DNA from: Piliocolobus tephrosceles
Taxonomy: Eukaryota; Chordata; Mammalia; Primates; Cercopithecidae
Reading direction: 5' to 3'
DNA length: 64,000 nucleotides
NCBI RefSeq assembly: GCF_002776525.5
Contig: NC_045443.1
Coordinates: forward strand, 42,668,117-42,732,116
Shown here one piece after another: positions 23,531 to 34,263 of the stretch (its first letter is position 1; the number at the start of each line of letters is the position of its first letter). The notes beneath the pieces were generated by a model. The model was not told the origin of the DNA and did no database searches. It saw only the letters and a list, made by a program, of their open reading frames with translations. Position numbers and translations under genes: made by a program.

Positions 23531-23777
23531 ACAATGAGCTCACTTGGACTTGGGAAGGGGAACATCACACACTGGGGCCTATCATGGGGAGGGGGGAGGG
23601 ATTGCATTGGGGAGTTATACGTGATATAAATGATGAATTGATGGGTGCTGACGAGTTGATGGGTGCAGCACACCAACATGGCACATGTATACATATGTAA
23701 CAAACCTGCACGTTATGCACATGTACCCTAGAACTTAAAGTATAATAAAAAATAAAAATTAAAATTAAAAAAAAAAA
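23531..23777 (+). other. L1 3' UTR and A-tail, copy 2
   Basis: Contains the G-rich polypurine run typical of L1 3' UTRs (23587-23600), an 18-bp imperfect tandem duplication (23635-23652 and 23653-23670), AATAAA near 23743, and a tail of AAAATT units then A-run. Confidence 0.85.
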
Positions 23778-23796
23778 AAGAAAAAGACTTCCAATC
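23778..23796. repeat. Right target-site duplication of L1 copy 2
   Basis: Exact copy of 17572-17590. Confidence 0.97.
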
Positions 23797-23990
23797 TACT
23801 CTTACCTTTTCTATGACAGACAGAGATAACTGCTGCAAATACACGGGGAAAATGGAAAAATGAATATCATGGCATCTAGGTCTCTATTAGGCCTATGATA
23901 TTCAAAACCAATAGAAAATCCAATGCATAAGAGATCTCCTCTTTAGAACAACAGCAGGCCATGTCCCAGGGGAGCCTACTGTAAAGGAGC
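23797..23990 (-). other. Presumed 3' UTR of the minus-strand exon
   Basis: Lies between the L1 TSD and the stop codon of the exon at 23991-24274. No AATAAA or ATTAAA is seen on the minus strand here, so any 3' UTR would have to continue past (or through) the L1. Confidence 0.35.
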
Positions 23991-24274
23991 TCACTCCAGT
24001 GTGACGTCATGCGAAGGAGACCACTGGGTCCAAGAGGATTCATCAGTTGTGCCAGTGGCCTCCACTGCTGGCATTTCCTGGCTTAGAGTCTCACGGCTGT
24101 CTTCCTCTGCTGGCCTTGCTTCTGACTTCAAAGACATTCTATTTGAAAGAGGTTCTGCCATTTTGCTCAGACCCATATTTGGAATGTTAAAAGGTTGACC
24201 ATTGTTGGGTAAAACGGTCCAGATGCCAAAATCAAAACTAAGTGTATAAATTGTTGGGACAGATGGGTGGCCAT
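23991..24274 (-). CDS. Probable terminal coding exon of an unidentified host gene
   Basis: On the minus strand a strong 3' splice site (TGTATTTTTTCCAG, AG at 24276-24275) precedes 284 bases that stay open for 93 full codons to a TGA at 23993-23991. The first two bases complete a split codon. The encoded tail starts GHPSVPTIYTLSFDFGIW, is hydrophobic for about 20 residues, then turns acidic and Ser/Thr/Glu-rich, ending SPSHDVTLE. No domain is recognised and I cannot name the gene. The sequence is outside all repeats I see and has balanced codon use. Upstream exons would lie at higher coordinates, perhaps beyond the window; none was found confidently. The alternative is a chance frame or a pseudogene exon. 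Confidence 0.5.
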
Positions 24275-24539
24275 CTGGAAAAAATACAGTTGGATTAAAA
24301 CCTCACACACTTAACACGAAGCCAAACCCAATATGGTAAAACTTTTCATGTAGAAGAGTAGAACTGTAAAAGGAATAGAAAAAAAAAAAAAAACAGGATA
24401 ATTTTATATAATTACAGAGTAGGAATGGTCTTTATGACACAAAATCTAGTTTTTTTTAAAAAAGGTAAATTTAAGCATAATGAAATCAAAAACAGCTACA
24501 TGAGAAGATACACAAAATGCAGATTAAAACAGTAAAACA
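24275..24539 (-). other. Presumed intron flank
   Basis: Sequence upstream (minus sense) of the candidate exon; only a short poly-A run at 24380 is notable. Confidence 0.35.
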
Positions 24540-24830
24540 GGCCAGGTGCAGTGGCTCACCCCTGTAATCCCAGCACTTCAGGAGGCCGAGGCAGGTGGAT
24601 CACGAGATCAGGAGATTGAGACCATCCTGGTCAACATGGTGAAACGCCGTCTCTACTAAAAATACAAAAAGTAGCTGGGCATGGTGGCATGCACCTGTAA
24701 TCCCAGCTACTCAGGAGGCTGAAGCAGGAGAATCACTTCAACCTGGGAGGCGGAGGTTGCAGTGAGCCAAGATCACGCCACTGCACTCCAGCCTGGCGAC
24801 AGAGCGAGACTCCATCTCAAAAAAAAAAAG
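24540..24830 (+). mobile_element. Alu, plus strand
   Basis: Full-length AluS-like dimer from GGCCAGGTGCAGTGG to a short A-tail. Confidence 0.95.
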
Positions 24831-25389
24831 GTAAAATAAAAATAATTTGTAGTCCATGTCAGAATAATTGTCTATATATTATGACATATAATATATAGTG
24901 TCATATTTATATATAAGTACATAATTTAGAGCTATGCATTTATAACATTATATACACATTTATCTTTATACACACAGACACACACACACACATATCTCAA
25001 ACTTGCAAACCAACTGGTCTGCACAAGTTACTTACAGTTAGTGAATTAATCAACCAGATAAGTTGTTCTTATGAGTAGTCAGAGAAATGGTCTGTATTCT
25101 CTAGTGCATGTGTATTATATTAATTCACGTGGTTCATGCTGTTGTGAAGCTGCAGTTATTGAGACGGTGTAGAATTGAGCGCTGTCCAGAAGGAGGAGCA
25201 CAGGTTGCCCTGAAGCTGATACTCTTGTCTGCACTGTTGCCATGGAGCCTGTGCATATACGCTTACTACCAGTGTGGAGCAATCATTTTCTATTCCATTC
25301 AGTACCTTTTTATACCTTGTGATTTTGATTGATGTGAATGTATTATCTATTCAAAAGATTAAACAGATTTTAAAGATTAATTTTTTAAC
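24831..25389. other. Unassigned AT-rich sequence with a (CA)n run
   Basis: TA-rich from 24870 to 24965, including TATGACA/TGTCATA as an inverted pair (24880-24886, 24899-24905). A (CA)n run lies at about 24969-24992. A 74-codon plus frame (25108-25332) has no recognised domain. Confidence 0.5.
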
Positions 25390-26356
25390 ATTAGTGTGAA
25401 AGTTCTGGCTCAAGATAGTGAATGAGCATACATTTTCCGACTCTCTCATGACCTGAGTCAATTTCAGGAATAATGTGAAATGGAATAAATCCATGGAATA
25501 AAGCATGCCTTCAGCAGATTAGAAATTATGTTTTTCTACAAGTTGGAATGCAAATGGGCTCAAACGGTAGAGAAAACAAAGAGAAGAAATCATGATTCCA
25601 AATGCTGATAGAATAAAGCTACAGAGGAAGTAGGAGACACTCTTTCAGGTAACTTTCTAGAGAGATCCAAGTTCATAGTCAGCAGCTACAAAGATCAAGA
25701 TGTTTGGGCTGAACGGCAAAAATTTTGAGGAACCACTAAGCTCCTCAACCTCCTCTCATATGAACAGAGAGCAGCCGGTTGAGCATTTTCATTTCTACTG
25801 GGTGTGGCTGTTGGGACTGGAGAAAAAGTAGAAAAGAGCCTAACGTGAACCGCCAAAACAAAAATCAAGAGAACGTAGCGTGTGTGCTGAATCTAGAGGC
25901 TCTAGAACACGGATTGACTGAGGTAGAATCAGCTCAACCCCAAGAGTCAAGCCCTCCTTACTGACTGGCAATTGCCTCCCTGTCCATGAACTGTAAGAGA
26001 TGCCTGCATCTGGAACTACCCTCTTGCCCAAAGAACTGTGCTTGTCAGGAAGAAGGTTGTTGGGTAATCAGATCTATACAACTGTAAAGCAAGCTCAGGC
26101 TGCCTGCCTATACCAATTAACATGGTCCTTTATTCTTAAATATAAACAGGCAACCAAATGTTTGAGGGAAACTAATAACAAAAAGAAAAAGAGCAATATC
26201 AATAAGCAACAACAATTAATTCAGAAGAAAGAGATGATGCAAGGAATAGAAAAAAATCCTTTGTAAATTAAAGATAGTATTCTCAAGGAGATTTAGGAAG
26301 ATATTGCAAGATCTGAACAAAAATAGGCTGCTATTAAAAGATCAATAAGAAAATAA

Positions 26357-26650
26357 GGGGCACAGTCAGTCACATCTGTAATCTCAGCACTTTGGAAGGC
26401 CAAGGCAAGAGTATTGTTTGAGTCCAGGAGTTTGAGACCAGCCTGGGCAACATAGCAAGACCCCTATCTCTACAAAAAAATTTGAAAATTAGCCACGTGT
26501 GGTAACGCTTACTTGTAGTCCCAGCTACTCAGGAGGTTAAGGTGGAAGGATCGCTTGAGCCCAGGAGGTTTAGGCTGCAGTAGCCATGATAGTGCCACTG
26601 CACTCCAACCTGGGTGATGCAGCGAAACCCTGTCTTAAAAAAAAAGAAAA
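26357..26650 (+). mobile_element. Alu, AluJ-like, plus strand
   Basis: Divergent dimer. AAGAAAATAAG occurs at both ends (~26346, ~26650), consistent with a TSD in the old L1. Confidence 0.88.
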
Positions 26651-26731
26651 AGAAAATAAGAAAGAGGACTCAAAATGTGATTGTTAAAAGAAAAAAAATA
26701 GAACAGCTAACTTACAGAATTAACAGAATGA

Positions 26732-26868
26732 GCCAGTATGGTGGCAAGCATCTATAGTCCCAGCTACTCAGGAGGTTGAGGTGGGAGGATTGCTTGAGCT
26801 CAGGAGTTTGAGGCTGCCGCCAGCTCCAGCCTGGGTGACAGAGTGAGACTCTGTCTCAAAACAAACAA
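26732..26868 (+). mobile_element. Alu fragment, plus strand
   Basis: Right-arm material from CCAGTATGGTGGC to an AAACAAAC tail, with an internal deletion. Confidence 0.8.
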
Positions 26869-26934
26869 AAAGAACATAATAAACAAGGTTAGAGCTCAAA
26901 TTCGTGATCTTGAAAATAAAGTTGTAACCAGACG

Positions 26935-27070
26935 AAATTACTTGCACCTGTAATCCCAGTCACTTGGGAGGCTGAGGCAGGAGGATCACTTGAGAACTCC
27001 TGTCCTCCATGGCCTCAGCCTGTGCAATATGCTGACACCCCATCTCTTTTTTAAAAAAAAAGAATAAAGA
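26935..27070 (+). mobile_element. Alu monomer-like fragment, plus strand
   Basis: Starts near CTTGCACCTGTAATCCCAG and ends in an A-run; highly diverged single arm. Confidence 0.7.
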
Positions 27071-27294
27071 AAGAAAACAAAGTTGTGAAAATGTTAGATG
27101 TTACTATAAAAGAAAGCACAAATAGTATAATGGAGACTGTACATATATTAATAGAATAAAATGTCCCTGGGAGAAAAGCTAGAATCTTCAAAATGAAAGA
27201 GTTCTCTGAGCATTAATGAGTATAAAAAGAAAACACTACACCTAGACATATCCTGGTGAAATTTTAGAACTCTGAGTATAAAGAGAAAATGCTG

Positions 27295-27602
27295 GTTGAG
27301 TATGGTGCCTCACGCCTGTAATCCCATCACTTTGTGAGCCCAAGGCAGGAGGACTGCTTGAGCTCAGGAGCTTGAGACTAGCCTGGGCAACATAGTAAGA
27401 CCTCACACCTACTAAAAACAAAAATTAAAAACTTAACTGGGCATGGTGGTGCGTTCCTATAGTCCCAGCTATTCAGGAGGCTGAGGTGGGAGGATCGCTT
27501 GAGTCCAAGAGATCGCGGCTGTAGTGAGCTATGATCACACCACTGCACTCCAGCCTGGGTGACAGAGCAAGACCCTGTCTCCTAAAAATCAAATAAAGTA
27601 AA
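27295..27602 (+). mobile_element. Alu, AluJ-like, plus strand, with TSD
   Basis: Full dimer. Perfect 15-bp TSD AAAGAGAAAATGCTG at 27280-27294 and 27603-27617. Confidence 0.93.
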
Positions 27603-27815
27603 AAAGAGAAAATGCTGAAGTATCTCAGAATGGTTAAAAAATTTAAAAGCAGACAACCTACAAAGGAAATATAATTAAGCATCTGAAGAGCAACACATGA
27701 GTTTCCACAAAACTTAAGAGAAAATGATTTCAAGTCTAGAATGTTGTACTCAGATTAACTATTAGTTCAAGGTGAGAGAAAATCATGGCATTTTCAGGTT
27801 TATAGTAATGACTAA

Positions 27816-28081
27816 TATTTAATGAACTCTTACTATGAGCCAGTTTTATCTCCATGCTCATTGCAATTATTAACTTATTTATTTTATACTCAGAACAGCC
27901 CAACTAGTTTGGTACTATTATTATCGCTGGTTTTACAAATAAAAAACCAGAAGTATAGAGAAGTTGAGAAACCTGCCAAAGATCATGCCACTTGTAGAAG
28001 GCAGAGTTGGGTTTTGAATACAGGAAGTTTGGCTGCAGACTCTGCACTCTTAACTGCTACATAATAGTGCCACTCTGTTGG
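27816..28081 (-). mobile_element. MIR, near full length, minus strand
   Basis: Antisense MIR: CTTACTATGAGCCAG at the left, TACTATTATTATCGC in the middle, and GCACTCTTAACTGCTACATAATAG at the right. It sits between two halves of the old L1 ORF1. Confidence 0.8.
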
Positions 28082-28420
28082 TCAGGCACTCAGAAAATTT
28101 GTGTCCCATGTAGCCTTTTTGAAAAAAAAAAATGCTTGAGGATATACTACAATAAAATGAAAAGGAAGTCAAGAAAGGGGAAAGTGTCAGATCCTAGAAA
28201 CAGTGGCACCCACCTGAGGGTCAGGCCATTTCAGGACAACAGCATGTCTATGAAATTAAAACAGGAAATCAGAACATTACATGAAAAATGTCATCAAAAG
28301 AGAAAGATTCTATTGTTCAAATTGTATGATTAAAATCCTGTTCTTGATAGGAAAATGATGGCATGTATTTCCCCTGGAAACAAGAAAAAAGAAAAGCAAT
28401 TGGAAAGTCAATGATGAGCC

Positions 28421-28841
28421 ATTTTTTGGAGTGAAAGAAAAGAGAATAGTCAGAACATTCTCATTCTAAAGGGGTAGATTTATTCACATGAACATTTCTG
28501 TCTTTATGAGTCCAACCATACCATTTGTTTCTTCAACGTGTAATATTTACTTACTCAATATTGTAAATGCAATTTACTGCTTTTCCATTTGTAGTTAATT
28601 ATAGAAAAAGCATGGAAAACTTAATTACACTTTCTGTAGTCTAGGAAGAAAATAATAAAAGCTTTATAATATACAAGTACTGTCACAGTTAATAGAAGAC
28701 AAAAGGAAGAAAGAAGAGGAGAGGTGTATGCAGAGGAAATCGAAGTGTGCTTATTTCTTCATTTTATAGAGCAATGGGTTGCAAATAGAAATACAGAATA
28801 TCACAAATGCATAAAGGTAAACATTAAAATAGGTAAAAACA
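28421..28841. other. Unassigned AT-rich sequence
   Basis: No repeat or gene is recognised. Confidence 0.4.
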
Positions 28842-28845
28842 TACC

Positions 28846-29448
28846 TGTGAAAGCTATCAGAATCAAAATGGAGTCACTAATGTTAAGAAAACCTTGACTA
28901 ATAGAGCCCGGGAAGGCCACAAAGAAACGTCTCTCACACTTGTATGCCTGCCTGATGAAAAAAAAGATGCTACAAAAATCACAACTTCGCACAAAGGCCA
29001 TTGTAACCTTACACACAAAAAAAACCTTTTGCCAGGACATCTGTCCAGCAGCTGCCTATCTAACCTTGGACTGGTGACACCCTTATTATTGATCTTTGTA
29101 GCCAAGGATAATTATTTCAAAACAATTATGTAATCTTCCTCACTTTTTCCTTTAAAAACCTTTGTCAGGCCGGGCGCAGTGGCTCACGCCTGTAATGCCA
29201 GCATTTTGAGAGGCTGAGGCAAGTGGATCATGAGGTGAGGAGTTCAAAACCAGCCTGGCCAACATGGTGAAACCCCGTCTCTACTAAAAATACAAAAAAT
29301 TAGCCAGGCGTGGTGGCAGGCACTTGTAATCTCAGCTACTCAGGAGACTGAGGCAGAGAATTGCTTTAACCCTGAAGGCAGAGGTTGCAGTGAACTGAGA
29401 TTGCGCCACTGGACTCCAATCTGGGCGACAAAGCGTCTCAAAAGAAAG

Positions 29449-29479
<31 letters not shown>

Positions 29480-29601
29480 GTCATCCTTAGCCTTCCTAAA
29501 TACAAACACAGTTTACTATGGCACATGTATTCCCATTGCAATGCCCTATTCCCAAATAAATATCTTTTGATTTTAGAGAGACTCTGTTATCTAGGTTGAC
29601 A
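28846..29601 (+). mobile_element. Solo LTR, ERV1-like, with nested Alu
   Basis: Starts TGTGAAAGC, ends GGTTGACA, and is flanked by the 4-bp direct repeat TACC (28842-28845, 29602-29605) typical of ERV1 integration. Without its Alu it is about 450 bp. CCCAAATAAATATC near 29551 is a poly(A) signal in the LTR. There are no viral genes. ORFs crossing it are not host genes. Confidence 0.75.
29168..29469 (+). mobile_element. Alu, plus strand, inside LTR
   Basis: AluS-like; perfect 14-bp TSD AAAAACCTTTGTCA at 29154-29167 and 29470-29483. Confidence 0.95.
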
Positions 29602-29605
29602 TACC

Positions 29606-29934
29606 TAAGTAAAGCATAGAGGTGAAGAAAGAAAGAGGAGATGGGATGAATATAAGTCCGCTAAATTATTGACCTTTCATAGCATAAAACTGATACAAAC
29701 TAAATTTTATAAAACAACAGACATAAAAGTAGATTTTATAATGGTACCTAGCAGACTGCAGTCAGAAATGGTTAAAAGGATGAACTTTGTTTGTTGTTGA
29801 TGTTTGTTTTTACCATATGCATGTTTTACTTTTAACACAGAATTGGGTTGATGAATGGATGAATAGATGAATAAGTAGAAGTAGAGTAAATAGAAAGCTG
29901 TACTACTTTCTAGAAGGAGGGACATCTAGGCAGA
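29606..29934. other. Unassigned sequence
   Basis: No feature is recognised beyond short A/T-rich runs and GATGAATGGATGAATAG units near 29855. Confidence 0.35.
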
Positions 29935-30930
29935 AACACAGAGAAAGACTAAGAGTTACCTAAATGAGAAGAGAGTATTTCAGGCAGAGGGTCTTGCCCA
30001 AAGGAAAGAGATAATAGGGAATACAAAAAAACAGAAGGAAGTTCATTGGCTTGTGGAATAGAAGGGAAAAATTGAAATGAGGCTGGAGAGATAGGCGAGT
30101 CAGAGCTTGTGAGCCATGAGTAAGGATTCAAAAAGGAAGCTACTGAGGGGTGCTAAAAAGGGGAGTGTGGTAGCTATAGGAATGCACCATTCAAATCACC
30201 CTCCAAAACAGGACCAGTTGTGAGGAGCACAGTCAGCTAACAGCTTCTTCCAGCTATGCACCTTCTGGTTCCTCTATATTGTGCATGCTGAGGTCATGCT
30301 TCCCTTGAGCTGCTTCCAGCCAATGACTAAGCACAATGCAGTGAAGGTATTAGAGCCAGGCCATTGCTGCCCAACGTGGGACTCCTCTCACAGGCCATCT
30401 GCTTCTCCATCAGGGTAGCCAAGAGTTTCTCAAAAGTGCACTGGCATCCAAGGTGCTTTCTACCTAATTCTCCTTGGTCCCTCTCTCCCTTTTCTATATC
30501 ATGGTCTGAGGCTCTCCCTATACACTCCTCCTCTTCCCTTTATCTTTCACAGGTATTTCTCCTCCAATAAATCTCTCTCACTTCTGGTTTTGTCTTACCA
30601 TTTGCTTTCTAGAGGACTCCAACTGACCCAGGGAGTGATATGAAGTCTCATTTTACCATAGAATGTAGAATAATGGTGGTGAGATGAATATAAAGGAAAA
30701 ATGAGTAGGCTGTTACAGAAATGTTTATGAAATCTTACTGAAGCCAAGACAAGGATAGCAGAATTGTAGACAAGTGGATGTATTAATATTATATTTGGGG
30801 ATTTGCATCGACAGTTCTTGATGATTTATTAGCAGTGAGAGGAAAAGCAGAAGTCAAAGGTGATTCCAAGTTTCTGGTTGGATGTATATATCATTTACTG
30901 ACATAAAGAGCAACTGGTTGTTCCTCACAC
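29935..30930 (-). mobile_element. L2 fragment, minus strand, split by a solo LTR
   Basis: Antisense L2 ORF2 region in two halves (29935-30160, 30636-30930) that join in register once the LTR is removed: AAAAGGGGAG continues as TGATATGAAGTC, the expected L2 antisense text. Confidence 0.65.
30166..30630. mobile_element. Solo ERV LTR of unassigned family
   Basis: A 465-bp block starting TGTGGTAGC and ending CTGACCCA with 5-bp target duplication GGGAG (30161-30165, 30631-30635). CCAATAAATCTC near 30565 fits an LTR poly(A) signal in plus orientation. Confidence 0.7.
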
Positions 30931-31109
30931 CAACCCCCATCACAGGATAGCTATTCCACTGATGTCATAGCTGAATCCCAAGAGTTCGTTTTCCTTTCTC
31001 AAAGCTGATACTCTTCACAATAACATAATGAATATCAAATTGAGACAGGGGTCCCTCACACTTTCCTTGCAGAAGCCATGATGTTCTTCACACAAAAGAA
31101 TGGGGAGCT

Positions 31110-31313
31110 CTGATCAGCCTGGGCAATATGGCAAAATCCCAACTCTATGGAAAAAAAAAAAAAATTAGCCAGATGTCATTGAACACCTGTTGTCCCAGGT
31201 ACTTTGGAGGTTGAGGTGGGAGGATCACCTAAGTCCTAGAGATTGAGGCTGCAGTGAGCCATGATCATGCCACTGCACTCCAGTGTGGGCAATGAAGTAA
31301 GACTTTATCAAAA
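31110..31313 (+). mobile_element. 5'-truncated Alu, plus strand
   Basis: Begins within the left arm (GATCAGCCTGGGCAA) and runs to the end of the right arm; the tail has become a purine microsatellite. Confidence 0.85.
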
Positions 31314-31402
31314 ACAAGAAGAAGGAGGAGGAGGAGGAGAAGGAGGAGGAGGAGGAGGAGAAGGAGGAGGAGGAGAAGGAGAAGGAGAAGGAGGAGAAGA
31401 AG
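31314..31402. repeat. (GGA/GAA)n microsatellite
   Basis: About 90 bases of pure purine triplets grown from the Alu tail. The minus strand reads as a poly-leucine frame, which is an artefact. Confidence 0.95.
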
Positions 31403-31510
31403 CTCTATGTAAGAGCCACCATAGCATTTTGTAACCATTACCCACACCACTGCTCTTCAGCCTGCTGTCTCAGTTGTTAGCTTGATAGGACATAGGCTTT
31501 TACAAAACTA

Positions 31511-32192
<682 letters not shown>

Positions 32193-32255
32193 AGCTAAAG
32201 AACTGATTTACATTTGTCCTGGTCCTGGCTTACCCCCAAAACAGCCAGATCTTTC

Positions 32256-32285
32256 CAACACTGGCAAGAGGGATGCCGCAACCTC
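32256..32285. repeat. 30-bp direct repeat, copy B
   Basis: See 31537-31566; the two copies flank the MLT1-type LTR on either side. Confidence 0.85.
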
Positions 32286-32289
32286 CAGG

Positions 32290-33635
32290 ATTCTAGCTCC
32301 TGGAAACTTCTACTAATGTACCTATGTCTTATGGAATCTGATCTGATGGGAGTCTCTCCCTTTTGAAAGCATTATCTTGAAGAGCCCATGAATGCATGGA
32401 CAACATGCTCAAACTATCATATGCACTGGAGAAGCTTATCTAGACATGATAACTCAGATCACAGCAGGCTAGTGGATTGAACTTTTTGCAACACTTCAAT
32501 ATTACCATCAAGTAAATACCCCCTAAAGCTTCCAGATGGTCCCAAATTGCTCCCGGATATCCTCTGCCCAGAAAACTTTGTGGAAATTCAACCTACATTT
32601 AACTCACCAAGGCAGACTGATGCAAGCACACAAAGCTCCATATAACACTAATCTTACGTTTAAAACACAGACATATATACATATGTGTATATACATGTGT
32701 ATATAATATATCCCTCCTAGTAATATATAGTGTATATTCATATATATTATCTTAATGTTCATCTCAGGCTGGTGGAATTACAGATAATTTTTACCTTCTT
32801 TCTTGTACTTTTATATATTATAAATTTTATTAATGAACAAACATTTCTTTATACTCAGAAATTCTAATTTTAAAAACTAAAATAAATACAAAATAAACAA
32901 AAATTAAGCTAAAATAATTAAAAACCCAATCAAAATGTTTAAGAATCAAGAATTATTAAGTAACAGAGTTAAAATACATTAAAATATATAAGACATGAGT
33001 AGAAACCACAGCTAAAAAGTTAAAGCATTAAAGTAAGCAAAAAAAGTAGAAATACAAATCATAAATTTAATAGGAAATTTTATAAGAGCATAAAACAGAA
33101 TTTAAAATTCTTAAGGTCTAGAAACAAGGACTCATGGTGAAGTGAAGCAAGCTTAAAACAGAATGATAAAAGATTTAATAGATAGAAGGAAAATGAAAAA
33201 AAATACAGAAAAAATCAAATAGCAAACACTTAACAGCAAGAAAAAGTTACATAAAGCCAGGATGCTGAACTAGTCAACAGAATATGTCTTCAGTAAAATA
33301 AGTAAAGATAAAGGGAAAGAATAGAGTCATAAAGCAAATAAATCCTATTGTAGAGCAACTAATAGTCTCAGTTCTTAGTAAAGTTTCCTACCTTTCTGGG
33401 AAAATCCCCTCTGATCCTATTGTACTCTTTATTGACTCAAACCTCAGGGAAAGGAGCCACAAGATACCCTTCTTCTTTCTTCTTTTGGCCACAGCTGCGT
33501 TTTTACCAGTTCTGTGAAAGAGGGCTTTGGCCCTAAAGAAAGTAGTCTCCACCTCTCAGAAGCCTCAGCAACTATGAACATTTAGTTCCTGGATACAGCT
33601 GGCCTCTCATGTGCTAGAGACAAAGGAACATGCTT
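32290..33635. other. Unassigned AT-rich sequence
   Basis: Contains a TATATAC/GTATATA-rich low-complexity run (32665-32750), then A-rich DNA with no recognised family. No gene is seen. Confidence 0.4.
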
Positions 33636-33950
33636 CCTCCAGAACAACCATTTACAACTTTGTTTTATTTCATTCACTGATTTACCAAACACACAATCTA
33701 CAAAGGTTCCCTATATCATGTTGTCTTTTATAATATTCTGTTCTTGCCCTTCATAGACTTTTCATAGTTTGCAATAATTTATTTACGTGCTTACTCTTTT
33801 AACATCTCTTTTTCTTAGTAGATTATAAGCTTCGCAAGAGCAGAGATCACATTATTTTGCTCATCATTAGAGAACACAGTGTTGGCTCTTAGTAGGCACT
33901 CAGCAAGTATTGATTGAATGGATAGATGAAAGGATGGATGTGTAGATATG
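33636..33950 (+). mobile_element. L2 3' end fragment
   Basis: L2 3' UTR pattern: TAGATTATAAGCTTCGCAAGAGCAG near 33820, then TAGTAGGCACTCAGCAAG and a TTGAATGGATAGATG tail. Confidence 0.75.
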
Positions 33951-34249
33951 AGCATGGATAGGTTAATATACCAAGCCCTATGCTACTTGTATTATTTATC
34001 TTTGTAACCCGGCACCTCCCATAACACATGGGGTATGGTGTAGCTAGCTCTATAGATTTGTTGGCTATATCCTAGGTACCATGGATATAAAGATGAGTAG
34101 AGTGCTTTCTGGCCTTCCAGAAAACAAGATTTAGGGAGAGAACTCTATAAACTAAAAATTAGAGCAATGTGAGGTGTATGGCATGTTAGAAACACAAACA
34201 GGGCACTATGGAAGCACAGAAAAGAGTGTGCTTAACTGCATTCAGAGTT
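33951..34249. other. Unassigned sequence
   Basis: No feature is recognised. Confidence 0.35.
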
Positions 34250-34263
34250 CAAAGAAGTCTCCT

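Larger units (their letters stand above)
17591..23777 (+). mobile_element. Full-length LINE-1, copy 2, defective ORF1/ORF2
   Basis: A complete primate L1 of about 6.19 kb: 5' UTR (17591-18618), ORF1 region (18619-19640), ORF2 region (19704-23530), 3' UTR (23531-~23755) and an A-rich tail. It is flanked by a perfect 19-bp TSD, so it arrived by target-primed reverse transcription and is young. ORF1 and the start of ORF2 carry several lesions shared with the copy at 1-2871. The downstream 1133 codons of ORF2 are open. L1 in this state cannot move by itself but could be copied in trans. It lies antisense to the probable host exon at 23991-24274. Confidence 0.97.
25390..28420 (+). mobile_element. 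Old L1M/HAL1-type element, 5' and ORF1 part, fragmented
   Basis: Sense-strand decayed L1 ORF1-type sequence in pieces: 25390-26345, 26651-26731, 26869-26934, 27071-27294, 27603-27815 and 28082-28420. Marker phrases are GAAAGAGATGATGCAAGGAA near 26227, AAAATGAAAGAGTTCTCTGAGC near 27190 and GGCACTCAGAAAATTTG near 28084. No ORF2 was recognised, so a HAL1 (ORF1-only) element is possible. It is interrupted by four Alu pieces and a MIR. Confidence 0.65.

Noticed and set aside
24870..25000. TA-rich palindromic stretch as a possible origin or attachment site
   Set aside because: Low-complexity AT sequence with one 7-bp stem; no further support.
28863..29133. Overlapping frames on both strands near 29 kb
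   Set aside because: They lie inside a solo LTR.
31265..31450. Minus-strand frame encoding a poly-leucine protein
   Set aside because: It is a translation of the GGA/GAA microsatellite plus Alu sequence.
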